Part shown: one piece after another, positions 27,401 to 37,000 of the stretch
How positions within the stretch are numbered: position 1 is the stretch's first letter
How the letters are laid out: each line of letters opens with the position of its first letter
From: Pocillopora verrucosa
Taxonomy: Eukaryota > Cnidaria > Anthozoa > Scleractinia > Pocilloporidae
Length of the DNA: 64,000 nt
Direction of reading: 5' to 3'
NCBI RefSeq assembly: GCF_036669915.1
Contig: NC_089324.1
Location: 5,832,244 to 5,896,243 of the forward strand
Translations under genes and position numbers: made by a program
Notes under the pieces: generated by a model
What the model saw: only the letters and a program-made list of their open reading frames with translations
Databases searched by the model: none
What the model was told of the DNA's origin: nothing

Positions 27401-30400
27401 ACCATGGTTGAAGTGTACAAGTATCTACAAGTATTATGTGCCTCACCATGAAGAAGTGGCAGCAAATCAATACAGGATTGGCCCAAAATATTTATTTTTT
27501 CTTCCTTTCCCTTCTTGTCTTTAGGAAGAACCTCAACAACAGTAACTGAAAAAAAAAACAAAAATCTATTTTGAAATTCAAAAATTATAGTTGTAAGATA
27601 TTTTAGGACTATGTACTTATATCAGCACTTTAAAAACAGGTCAGTCTCAATAACTAGTGACTTCCCCCCACACACAATTGCTTTGATAGCACCCTCCCAG
27701 CTTCCCTTCAACTGAAACTTTTTATTTCATTATTTTGCAACTGTATTAACCCTGTATAAACTAGAAGTGACCAGCATCTATATGTTAAGAAAATGATTGG
27801 ATTGCAACCCAAGGCCTTTTGATTGCTAGACAAATTCTTGTTTTCAGCGCTTTCAATAAGACCCGGCACCTGCCAGAACTCTGGCAGGACTACTCTGTTG
27901 TGAATTGTTGGGTATACTCTGCAGGGTCCCAATCAAAATTACAGAACAAAAAAATGAATAAATAAATGACATGCTGTAAAAGATTACATGTATAACACAA
28001 TTTGGTATTGGAGTATTCAACTTATTTATTTTTGAAATTCTGTGGTCTTTGATTTATTCATTCTTTAAGTGGTGGTCTTCTTTATTCGCTTGTTTTGTGT
28101 GTTCTAGCCACATAAATTCATCATACATGAAGTAGAAGTATGACATAGGCATTTACTTATGAAAATACTAACTCAAATTGCAATAACCAGTAACTATTTG
28201 TCCTTTCAGAGGACTTTTGTGTGAAACTCAGGGAGCAAGTTTACATTGCCAGTAAATGGAAGATTTTGATAACTGTAGAAATAAAATAATCAATTAAACA
28301 ACTGTTACAAAGGAAGCTAATACTTCATGATCATTTGCTGAAGTTTAGCACAGAAATGTCTGTTTGAAGCCAGTTTATTCTAAATTGCACTAATGGGCTG
28401 ACAAAAGGGAAATTGTTTTACATACATTCTCCAGCAGGTGCTTATTGAGGTAGCCACCTACTTCAAATCTTATTGAAAGCTCTGCCTTGTCAGTGCCAGA
28501 GGAAGGGTAGAGGAGAATGGAGAATAATTTACGAATACTAATGTAAATGGTTAACGATGATACTGATGTAAATTTTTTAATGATATCTTTACCCATCCTC
28601 AAAAAATAATGTAAACAACATCATACAGTTGCAATTATATTTAAAATTGCACACATCATTAGTAGCTTTCAAGGGTAACAAGCAAAAATTGCATTTTTTG
28701 AGGGGGCATTCACTCCTGTTAGAAGACAGGAAGAAACTCCCACTCAAGAAATTCAAGTTTTGAACAAGATAGTCAGTAATGCTATGTACATGTACACTGT
28801 ACAGTATAATTAATGAAAGTCAAACTAGAAAATCAATACCTACCTATCACAGGCTTATATGCTATAGAGTCCAGAAAAGTAGCATCTTCAAATGTACAGT
28901 CAAATGATGCATTAAAGTTGTATTCTGTGCTATGGGTCTCTGTGTTTGCTTCAACTTTTGGAGATTCTCCGAGCAGATTAGCACCAAACTCAAGCCTCAC
29001 TAAGGAATTCAAGGAATCACCTTTAGACCCTTTCTAGAAAGTGAGAAGAAAAACACTTTTAAGCTGAATAATTAAAAAACAGATTAATACCATTTTGCCA
29101 TGCATCTGTTCATTAATTGATCAGAAAAGTGGCACACAAGATGTGGCAGAGTGTGTCATTGACATTCTAACACATTCTGACATCATTTGTGATCAAATAC
29201 TACACAGATCAACAACAAGATAGCTATAGAACCTTTTTGTTTTCCTTGATGAAAAGGGCAAATGTTTTTTTTTAGGGTGACATCATCTCTTGATGTACAT
29301 TAAAAGTAAGAATGAATCAAATGCATGTATAATTAACATTTAACTCCCATGAGTGACCAAGACAGAATATCTCCTTACAATATCAATACAATATCAACCA
29401 GATAAGTGATGAGAATAAAGAAAAATATCAATTTGGGGGTAAGTTGATCCAATACTAAATTCTCCCAACTAACATCATAAGAATGTATGGTTGACAGTAA
29501 GGAGAATTTCAAATTTGATCTGGGAGTTAAAGGGTTAAGCTTATCATATAAATGGTTATAGGTAATGAGGAGAGACAATTTGCAGATGGATGTTGCACAG
29601 ATTTTGGATCAAATAGTCTAAGGTTCTGTCACTGTTCAGGGCCAATGACTGTAACCTTCTGAGGTGTTTCTTTGTCAAGGAGAGCTAGGAGTGGGAAATG
29701 GAATCTGATCTCCAAATATCATCAGCCTTTCCAAGAAGTCTCCCAAACATGTTTGTGCCACTATTAGGTTTCGCTGGCCTCTCAAGAAAAATTAAGAAAT
29801 CAATTTTTGACCTTTTTTGTAATGAGGGCAACTACACAATACAGACCACCTTTTTGGTATGCTTTGAAGAACAAGGAAGAACACAAAATGATGTATGGTG
29901 ATTCAATAAGAAGTAAATACTGTAAGTGCACGGCCCTGTATTTTGTAGTTTTACCCTGTAATTTAAGATGACGACTTTTCTCTTTTTTTTTTCTTTTTAT
30001 TTCCAAACTGAAAGAGGTTGAAATTGTAGGATGTCCTGCTGGAAAGCATACAAGACTCAGTTTCAAAACGCTGGTTGGGTTTTTATGTTGTGTCTCGACT
30101 TAACCAAGACCCCTAAATTGCAAAGCTTACACATGTCCGACGTCTGAAACAATTGATATCAACGAACACATGAAAGAATATAACCACATTTGCAAGCAAA
30201 CTTTCCCTTAAAAAGTCTACGTAATGGAAATTTCTTGGTTTTTAGAAATTTCTTCATTCAATACAATTTAATGAACTGGAGATTCGTTAAGAATTACAAA
30301 CAGGCTCAAATGTACGTACGCTTACCAGATTTTTGCATCGAACCACGACAATTGTAACCGGTTCTGGCGGTCTGATACTTGCGGCATCTTCTTCATTGGC

Positions 30401-30403
30401 CAT
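9410..30403 (-). CDS. CFAP70: Cilia- and flagella-associated protein 70 (CFAP70/TTC18), 31 coding exons
   Basis: Exons from the start codon: 30326-30403, 28844-29033, 27447-27545, 26295-26374, 25645-25709, 24617-24731, 23613-23666, 23167-23237, 22707-22856, 22148-22324, 21433-21619, 20582-20656, 20067-20158, 18875-18935, 18551-18612, 18149-18214, 17553-17619, 16975-17106, 16194-16277, 16014-16055, 15338-15418, 14921-14973, 14708-14823, 14302-14526, 13029-13360, 12146-12298, 11452-11613, 11027-11116, 10401-10502, 9997-10044, 9410-9493. All introns are GT-AG, and phases chain without a break to 3393 nt (1130 aa; human CFAP70 is of similar size). Diagnostic matches include [31 protein letters not shown] and the C-terminal VGFGNP. 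The N-terminal half is beta-rich. TPR repeats occupy about 608-807 and 919-1130 and are separated by a Pro/Ser-rich linker coded mainly by exon 25. CFAP70 acts in the ciliary axoneme, associated with the outer dynein arm. Exon borders are my own reading. Confidence 0.95.
9654..9790. repeat. MITE-like repeat, family 2, diverged copy
   Basis: Resembles 23375-23560 and 26525-26717: 'taacgtcagtaagcatattct' near the left side, a 'ttttatgacctaaatg' core, and 'gggtgatactgtgggagaaattag' towards the right. It lies within the last intron of CFAP70. Confidence 0.5.
11150..11345. repeat. Degenerate ACGTCAAA minisatellite
   Basis: In about 195 bases the words 'cgtcaaa', 'cgtcaaac' and 'tgtcaaac' recur many times at roughly 7-12-base spacing, in an intron of CFAP70 between the exons at 11027 and 11452. 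There is no coding potential. Confidence 0.75.
17660..17810. repeat. Dispersed 'GCGGGAAAACG...CCAATCA' repeat
   Basis: Shares 'cgcgggaaaacg', 'accaatca', 'aagccaatgcat' and 'aactcaattg'-type words with 22996-23145 and, in the other orientation, with 21160-21310. All three sit in CFAP70 introns. Non-coding and MITE-like. Confidence 0.45.
18996..19740. repeat. Foldback-family copy interrupted by unrelated sequence
   Basis: 18996-19110 matches the left arm of the 8574 element ('ggttgatacgccagcgtgcg', 'ggttggagagcac', 'gaggcgtagccgag', 'agctctagcttcttga'). 19660-19735 matches its distal part ('tttgtttgctgacgtcata'). About 550 bp between them (19110-19660) is unrelated to the 8574 copy and may be a later insertion or an unsampled internal part. 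It lies in a CFAP70 intron. Confidence 0.5.
20192..20400. repeat. MITE-like repeat, family 1
   Basis: About 200 bp with subterminal inverted words ('ttctccttac' on the left, 'gtaaggagaa' on the right) and the core 'caatatcaaccagataagtg'. It is closely similar to 29336-29538 and 24864-25050. It lies in a CFAP70 intron. Confidence 0.7.
21160..21310. repeat. Dispersed 'CCAATCA' repeat, inverted relative to 22996
   Basis: 'ctctccaccaatcagatg' and 'tgattggtttacaaaactcg' are the reverse complement of the pattern at 23040-23130. It is non-coding, in a CFAP70 intron. Confidence 0.45.
22434..22600. repeat. Repeat with the conserved 'AAGTTTCTRAAGAAACTGTGG' end
   Basis: Begins with a 'gtaagtttctgaagaaactg' end like those at 46298 and 47589 (and, inverted, near 36691), but its body differs. 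It is probably a diverged or chimeric member of the same transposable family. It lies in a CFAP70 intron. Confidence 0.5.
22996..23145. repeat. Dispersed 'GCGGGAAAACG...CTGATTGGTGG' repeat
   Basis: Carries 'cgcgggaaaacgcgcgtgac' and 'ctgattggtggagagggtgg', similar to 17660-17810 and inverted relative to 21160-21310. It is non-coding and immediately precedes the exon at 23167 in plus coordinates. Confidence 0.45.
23375..23560. repeat. MITE-like repeat, family 2
   Basis: Starts 'tttacaccctaacatcagta' and shares 'ggtgctgataaggagaaatt' and 'ttttcgtgacc' with 26525-26717. It lies in a CFAP70 intron. Confidence 0.65.
23880..24025. repeat. Short inverted-repeat element
   Basis: 'acatgatttctcgtgcaatt' at the left and 'aattgcacccgaaatcatgt' at the right are near-perfect reverse complements separated by about 95 bp. 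This is a foldback or MITE-type structure in a CFAP70 intron. Confidence 0.65.
24864..25050. repeat. MITE-like repeat, family 1
   Basis: 'ctttaactcctgtgagtgac', then 'ttctccttac' and, near the right end, 'gtaaggagaattac'. It is in the same orientation as the copies at 20192 and 29336. Confidence 0.7.
26525..26717. repeat. MITE-like repeat, family 2 (best copy)
   Basis: Ends are 'ccctttacaccctaacatca' and 'ttagggtttaaatggttaa', which are roughly inverted ('AACCNTTTANACCCTAA'). The interior shares 'gtgctgacaaggagaatt' with the 23375 copy. It lies in a CFAP70 intron. Confidence 0.7.
27080..27165. repeat. Imperfect hairpin in a CFAP70 intron
   Basis: 'aagaacacaagagaagtgcc' (27085-27104) is complementary to 'cgcacttctcaagtgttctt' (27136-27155), with 'aagaagaagg' and 'gcttcttcg' also able to pair. 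This makes a stem of roughly 30 bp. Confidence 0.6.
29336..29538. repeat. MITE-like repeat, family 1 (best copy)
   Basis: Left end 'atttaactcccatgagtgac' and right end 'ctgggagttaaagggttaa' are inverted (TTTAACTCCCA). Inner 'atctccttac' and 'gtaaggagaa' extend the inverted structure to about 40 bp per side. It lies in a CFAP70 intron. Confidence 0.75.
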
Positions 30404-30535
30404 CTTTTAAGGCTTTTGTTGTTCAAAAGGCTCTTTTCTGAGATTTTAAGCTTTTTCTAACGTCTTTAATCACTGTTAACCTCTCCAGGCATGCACAAAA
30501 ACAACCGCCATATTGACTTTTTAACAGTTTTCATT

Positions 30536-30549
30536 GTTTCTATGACAAC
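30536..30549. promoter_or_regulatory. RFX X-box-like site upstream of CFAP70
   Basis: GTTTCTATGACAAC matches the palindromic X-box GTTGCCATGGCAAC at 11 of 14 positions and keeps both GTT and AAC ends. It lies 133 bp upstream of the CFAP70 start codon, where X-boxes of ciliary genes usually sit. RFX factors drive ciliary gene expression in animals; binding here is an inference. Confidence 0.6.
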
Positions 30550-30949
30550 TAGCGACTTCAGTATACACCGCTGGCTTTTTCGGCGCACAACAGAAGTATT
30601 TCATAATGGACTGGGACCAACATTGCGCGTTCATAGCGCGAACAAATTTAAAGGTAGATTGAGTTCTCATTTATTCAAAAATCATTTCGATTCAATTTCC
30701 TGATCACTTGTCTTCTTTTTATCTTCGCCCATAGAAGAAACAATGGAAAAAAGAATGAAGAATGCAAGAGTTTCCTTGATGGAGAAGAACAATGGGACTC
30801 AGGATAAAAAAGGATTGGGAAATTGGCATTTTTTGTTCAGAAAAAGAATCTGGATACCAGGAACTATGCGGTACACCCTAACTAGAATATGAGAGATGAT
30901 ACACGTTATATAAATAATTAAATGAATGACGGTAAAACTGTGATGAGTC

Positions 30950-31115
30950 TATTTAGCACCCGCATTCAAGTAAGCGCCCCTTCTCTGATAAGGGCTCCCC
31001 TCGAATTTAGCTTTTGTTAATAATTATCCTTGTCCTAATAAGCGCCCCCATTGCGTAAGCACCTTTATTTCTACAAACGCCCTTATTCCATTAAGCGCCC
31101 CTATTCTGTTGCAGT
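30950..31115. repeat. Degenerate 'TAAGCGCCCC' repeat tract
   Basis: The words 'taagcgcccc', 'gataagggctcccc', 'taagcgccccc', 'aacgccctta' and 'ttaagcgccccta' recur over about 150 bp between the CFAP70 promoter and the LINE relic. Confidence 0.6.
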
Positions 31116-31179
31116 GTAAGCACTGCTTAAATACATGTATACTGAGATCAGTCGTGGTTCATCTTCATTTATTTTCTTA

Positions 31180-33146
31180 CCAAAAGGTGCTCTAAGTCTC
31201 AGTCTCTCAGCTATTATTTTTAAGTGACTGCACAGTTCCTTCAAAGGAATCACCTCGTCTTAAATTTATCAATTTATTCTTTTCTAACGTAGGGAATAAG
31301 CTAAATAACTTACTGCCAACATCAACGTATCTGCAACCTATAACTTTGGAGAACAAAAAGGTACCACTTTTGTCTCAGGTTGTCTTAAACAGAGAAGTGG
31401 TATCCAGGAAGATTAACTCATTGCAAGTGAAAAAGTCTGCTAGAAAATATTCATCCAAAGTTATTAAGAGTGGCTGGAGACGCAGTGATCCCATCTTTAG
31501 TCAGCTTATACCAGCACAGTATTGATCGTGAAGCTGTGTTTTCGCAATGGAAAGTGGCAAGGATTACGCCAATACACAAAAAGGACGATGAGACAGATAT
31601 CACCAAATACAGACCAGTCTCACTTCTGAGCAAATCAAGCAAGATACTTGAAGAACTTGTGAATGACACATTAGTTGATAATGTTTTCACAGCTAACGAC
31701 CTTGCTTCGGACAGACAGTGATCATATTGCAAAGAATATTATACTGAGTTACTACTAACACAGTTGACTGAACTATGGAGAAAAATAGCTTGATAAGGGA
31801 AAAGCCATTGCAGTTGCGTTTATAGACTTCAAGAAAGCTTTTGATTGCTTCCAGTACTCTCTCCTGATTGCAAAGTTACAGCGCAATTTTGGTGTCTGTG
31901 GTCTCTTGCTTAACGGGTTAAACAGCTTTCTAAGTGACAGAAAACAGTTCACTGTGGTCAACGGCGCCGAATCTGGGACCCAGTCAGTTCAAGTTGGAGT
32001 CCCACAGGGCTTAGTTTTAGGACCGACATTATTTGCTTTATTTTCCAGCGACCCTCCATCCTCTGTGGCTTCGGGAGAGACATATATGTACACTGACGAT
32101 ACCACAGTACACTGTGTTGGGATCAATAGGGATGTACCGGTTTCACTATTTAACAGAGCGTTAACAGAGCTTTACGAGTGGTGTCTCATAAACAGGCTCA
32201 CACCACACCCTAAAAACTGCGAGGCTATGCTCATGACTAGGTCTAATTATATCGGACCTATTCCGCCTGTTTCTATTGGGGGCTCCTTGATAACATGGGT
32301 TGAAAATCGCGCTTACTAGGAGTAACGGTCGACAACAACCTGACATGGTCACCACACTTATCAGAAGTGAAAAAGAGCTTCGTAAGCAAGCTCAACTTGC
32401 TGATAAAATCAAGATTTCTTCCCAAGAGTGTACTAAAAATTTCTATTTAAGTGTTATTCTGCCATCTCTCACCTACAGTCTGATCACTTGGGTAAACTTC
32501 AGTAAATGCAGAGCTATTCGGGACGCTGGAGAATCTCGATAGTCGAGCAGTAAGGATTATTTATGATTTAAAGGACACGTCGAACGAAGACTCCCTAAAG
32601 ATAGCCAAATGGTAGACTTTGGCATACATCTTCAAGGACAAACTCTCTAAGTTAATGCATAGTGCTTATAATGGCTTATTACCGAAACAACTATGTACTA
32701 GTATCATTAACAAGAGGGTGTCGTGTTATGCATTTAGGGGGACAGATTATATTGTTGTACCTAGATTTACATCTCGTTATTTACAGCAATCTATTAGTTG
32801 TAGAGGAGTAGTCCTCTGGAGTGCAATCACATCGAAATACTCTGATATTGCTTCTGAGCCACGTAGAACTATCAGCTCTAGATTAAGTAAAATTAAAGAT
32901 TTCACAGAGTTTACTTTTAAAGTAAAATTAGCCTTTACAGTTGATTTTAACAATCAGGATTTTAGATATTTTTAGGATTTTAAGATGTTACAACTGTATT
33001 TACGTGATATTTTAGTATTTGTTAGGAGCCTTAAGCTATTTATTAAGTTTCTTATTAATTCGATTAGATAACTAAACACAAGACCCTGTAAGCGTTTAGC
33101 TTTTATCATTCATCGTTTACAAATAAAGTTGATGTATTTATGTATG

Positions 33147-33176
<30 letters not shown>
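31180..33176 (+). mobile_element. Decayed non-LTR retrotransposon (LINE) with (ATGT)n 3' tail
   Basis: Fragments of a reverse transcriptase in shifting plus-strand frames. 31470-31721 contains WKVARITPIHKK and ITKYRPVSLLSKSSKILE. Around 31815-31850 is AFIDFKKAFD. 31906-32319 has GVPQGLVLGPTLF and YTDD, in which the catalytic YADD Ala is Thr. 32619-32975 is the C-terminal part, with RGVVLWSAI. Frameshifts and stops separate these blocks, so the element is dead. The 3' end is an AATAAA-like stretch followed by about ten ATGT units (33137-33176), typical of jockey/CR1/L2-type LINEs that end in short tandem repeats. No endonuclease domain is visible, so the copy is 5'-truncated or eroded. Confidence 0.85.
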
Positions 33177-33177
<1 letters not shown>

Positions 33178-33289
33178 TTGAGCGCCTCAGGCGCTAAATC
33201 AAATCATTGCGGTAAGGTTTTAAAGAAATTGTAGCGCTGTGCTGGGAGTTTTATAAGATAATTTGAATTAAAAAACTTAGTTGACAATG

Positions 33290-33380
33290 TAAATTAGCCA
33301 CCGTAAAATTATTCGTAAAGCTGACGTTTCGATCGTTAGCCCTTCGTCACTCCAGATATCAGCTTTAGAAACTCTTTACT
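33290..33380. repeat. Partial copy of the 'AAGCTGACGTTTCGA' palindromic repeat family
   Basis: Contains 'gtaaattagccaccgtaaaa', 'aagctgacgtttcgatcgtt' and 'agcccttcgtca', as at 36484-36691 and 47589-47834, but only one arm. It lies 3' of the Cys-loop receptor gene. Confidence 0.6.
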
Positions 33381-34016
33381 CATTCAGTTATCTTTGTGAA
33401 CTTAGTTGATAAAAATAAGTTGTCATATGAATCATTAACTGTTGATTAATAATTTGATAATATTTTGACATATGGTAATAATGAAATGATTTTCTTCCAA
33501 GTACCACAACGATTATGGAGCATGAATGGCTATTTCAAAAGACTGCGCTGTGGGCGATGCGACGTAACAACATATGTTACATATCCGAGCATTCATTTCT
33601 GATTTTTAACTTGCTGGAAATACAGCCGACCTAAATGGATCCTAGTTGCCATTTTCAGTTAGTTATTATTCTTATATCGGAAAACGATCTGCACGTTTTA
33701 TTTTATTGTGTTATGAAGAATCCGTTTTGTGCGACTACAAAAAGTACTGCTTAAATAAATAGATATACACACGATTCGTACGCATGCGCAAACAGTTAAC
33801 TTAACACGTGGGAAAATATCACGGCGGTCTTAATGATACAGGTTTGATTGGTACATTATGTCATTTACTCTAGCTTCTTCTCATGTGTCAATTTAATGAA
33901 AAGTTGCTCGCTCTGATCAGTTGTAACTAAATCAAGGATACAAGCATCAACTTTCGATTTACAGCACATCAAGGAATATTGTCACTGTGACAATTTTAGG
34001 ATGGCTTGTTAGAGGT

Positions 34017-37000
34017 CTACATCGGTGATACAAATGTGACAATATATGCCACAGTCGCAATGATAAGGAAAACCAGAAGAAACATGTAATCCATTCTTTT
34101 AGCCACTCTTTTCCACGTGTACTCTGGTTCCTCGTCTATCCTGTCATCTAGTGGTGGGTTCTTGTCATTTGACTCCGTCATCTCAACACCGTTAACTGTT
34201 ACCGAGGATCGTCCACGAGCCTCATGAGACCCACTGTTAGGCCGCGATACATTTATCCTCCTCACCCTTTTCCCCTTCTTGATGCTGCAGAAGTCGCAGA
34301 ATCTTTCGATCCAGCCAGGGGGGGTTCCTTCCTTGAAATACACTCTCACTACAAATATGTTGGCGAACAACACTAACGCTATGATGATCATAGTGACCTG
34401 GAGATTGACCCCCAAGATTGGGAGTCCGTCCGAAGTGACAGGCAGGAAGGATGGGATAACGAGCAGAAACACTGTCATGGCCAGGAGAACCGTTGTCACA
34501 AAGCCAATACGTTCTCCACTCTCAACGTGGATTAGGAAGCTGCTTAGTGCGAGGACGGTCAGTAAAACAGAAGGAATAGTGAGGTAGAACATATAGTACA
34601 GTGACTTTCGTTCCATGGTTAAGGTGTAAACCACTTCGCTGAAGTTAAACGGGCAGCAGTCGCCGTGATCAGTGCTTGATATCGCGGCCGTAATATTTTT
34701 GATTTCCCAGTCTCCACTCTCAACGAAACGGGCTAAAAGAGATTATAATAAAACTCTAATGAATATAATCGTAAAACAGTTACTGTAGAATGTAAGTGCT
34801 TGGCCGGTTAAACCTAGTAGATCAGTTTGGTGAAGTTTGGTGCAATTTGGTGTAATGGTGTCCATTTCCATTTATATATTAAGCTCAGTTACGCACGCAT
34901 TCTGATTGGTTCTCACTTATGATCTATTGGAGGACCGACGTATAGATGACGTCATCATTAAAACTTTTTTAAAGTCATTATTATATAAAACAAATAGATT
35001 CCAAGTTGCCGTGCGTCTGTTCAGTAATAGATCCCAGAGGACGTCAAAATGTGGTAAGAACATCAATGACACACTCTGCTGCGCCTCGTGTTCCACTTTT
35101 TAGTTCTTACCACATTTTGACGTCATCTGTGATCTATTACTGAACAAACGCACGGCAACTTGGAATCTATTTGTTAAATACTTAAAGTAGTTTGACGTAG
35201 TCTGATGTAGCTTGGGGATTTTTTTTCTCACTAAACTCCACTAGATTACATCACACTGCACCTAACTACACCAAAATTGCACCAAACTACACCAAAGTAC
35301 GCTAAACTACACCAACTACACGAGCTACTCAGTATAACTACACCAAACTATATCAAATCCATAAACCAGGCTACACAGCACGGTAAAAACAGCACGACAG
35401 AACATTAAAACAAAAACTAATCAAGTTGCATTAAGTTACACACTACATCAAGCTGCAGAGAATACATTTCATTAACTAGTTTGAGCTGAAGACTTCTTTT
35501 AACGGTTTCTATCTGTTCATAAAATATCCAGTCGGTTATTTCAATTTTAAACACTCTTGGAACGTCCTTAAAGGTTAATTATAGCACTTGACAAATTCCT
35601 TACTTGCAAAGTTACTTTGGTCCTTAAACAGATTTAACTTCAGAAGGTTTTCTCCATAACTGAACGAGCCAAAGGCAAGTTGGCACTCCTGTTGATCAAA
35701 TGGCCACAGGTCTATCTTCATTCTGCAACTGACTTTAAATGTTGCCGGTCCACCCCAAGAACACTTTCCTGTATGATCTACAGCAACGTCGGTGACAAAC
35801 TTGCTAGGTCCACCAGCCAAGTTGATATCATCGTCACCGCTAAAGACAAATAAATGCTGTAAGCGAATTCCGCCAACTGACATTGGCAGATTACAATCAC
35901 AGCGGTAAACCTTGACTAAGTGGAGTGATTTCAGGCTTTCAGTGTCAAAGTGTCTCAAATAAGCCAGTAATTCACGGCAATTTAAAGCGCACAACCTTTT
36001 TGGTAAAGCCCAAATCAACAAGATACCCAGACTTGAACAAGCTTTGTGTTCGTAAAGATTTTTTGTTGTTTTTAAATTCTAAAATTTTGTGTTATTGCAT
36101 ATTTCCAGAAATGTTATCAAATAATACCCTAATCATTCCCTAATCTGTCGACAGATTTCAAAGAAAAAAAAAATTCTTAAAAAATTCAAGGATATGATTG
36201 TCCATTCCTTTTAGGGAAACTAACAATTCAAAACTCTAGCCACACGCATTAAGGAAAGGCAATATTCTTACTTGTTAAACAGGGCTATATCAGGAACCCA
36301 GATTTCCCTGGGCTCAAAATGAACACGATCCACGTCTCCGTAATCACTAATATTCCAAGTTAAGAATTCGTTGTCCCATCTCTGTAAAGAAAGTGATACG
36401 CCAATATTGAAAAGGACATCAAAGTGCTCCGGCCCTATCTCTCTTTTTGTCACAAGATGATTGTTACAACGGTTTACCAAATCAAATTGGGGTTAAAGGG
36501 TAATTTAGTTTTATCTGCTGAGTTGATAACAATTGGCTACCGTAAAGAGTTCCAAAGCTGACGTTTCGAAGGTTAGCCTTTCGTCAGAGCGAAATGTCAG
36601 CTTTGAGACTATTTACGGTGGCCAATTACTAAATTACTCTAGCTGTTATACTCTCCCACCGACGCAGCACCAAAGTTTCTTTAGAAACTTATCCACTTTG
36701 TGGATTGGAGCGATAATTTTGTTTCTCGGGAAATACATACACGCAGGACGACTTTTCACTGTTCACTGATTAACAAACTGTCACTGCATCTTATAGTAGG
36801 TTCCTCGTTTAGACACCGTACTTTCTTAGTTGTTTCGGAATTTCTCAGTTTCCCGACCCTCCAAAAAAAACTCTTGACAGTAAGCTCTTGGAACAATCCA
36901 CTGTTCTTCTTTAAAATACCACTTCGACCCACGATGCACCGCGTGTTTTTCTGCACGTCAATAAACAGTATCATTTCATACGCCGCTTAAATTAACCACA

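Noticed and set aside
34279-34587. A 102-codon plus-strand frame
   Set aside because: Antisense to the M1-M3 coding exon of the Cys-loop receptor.
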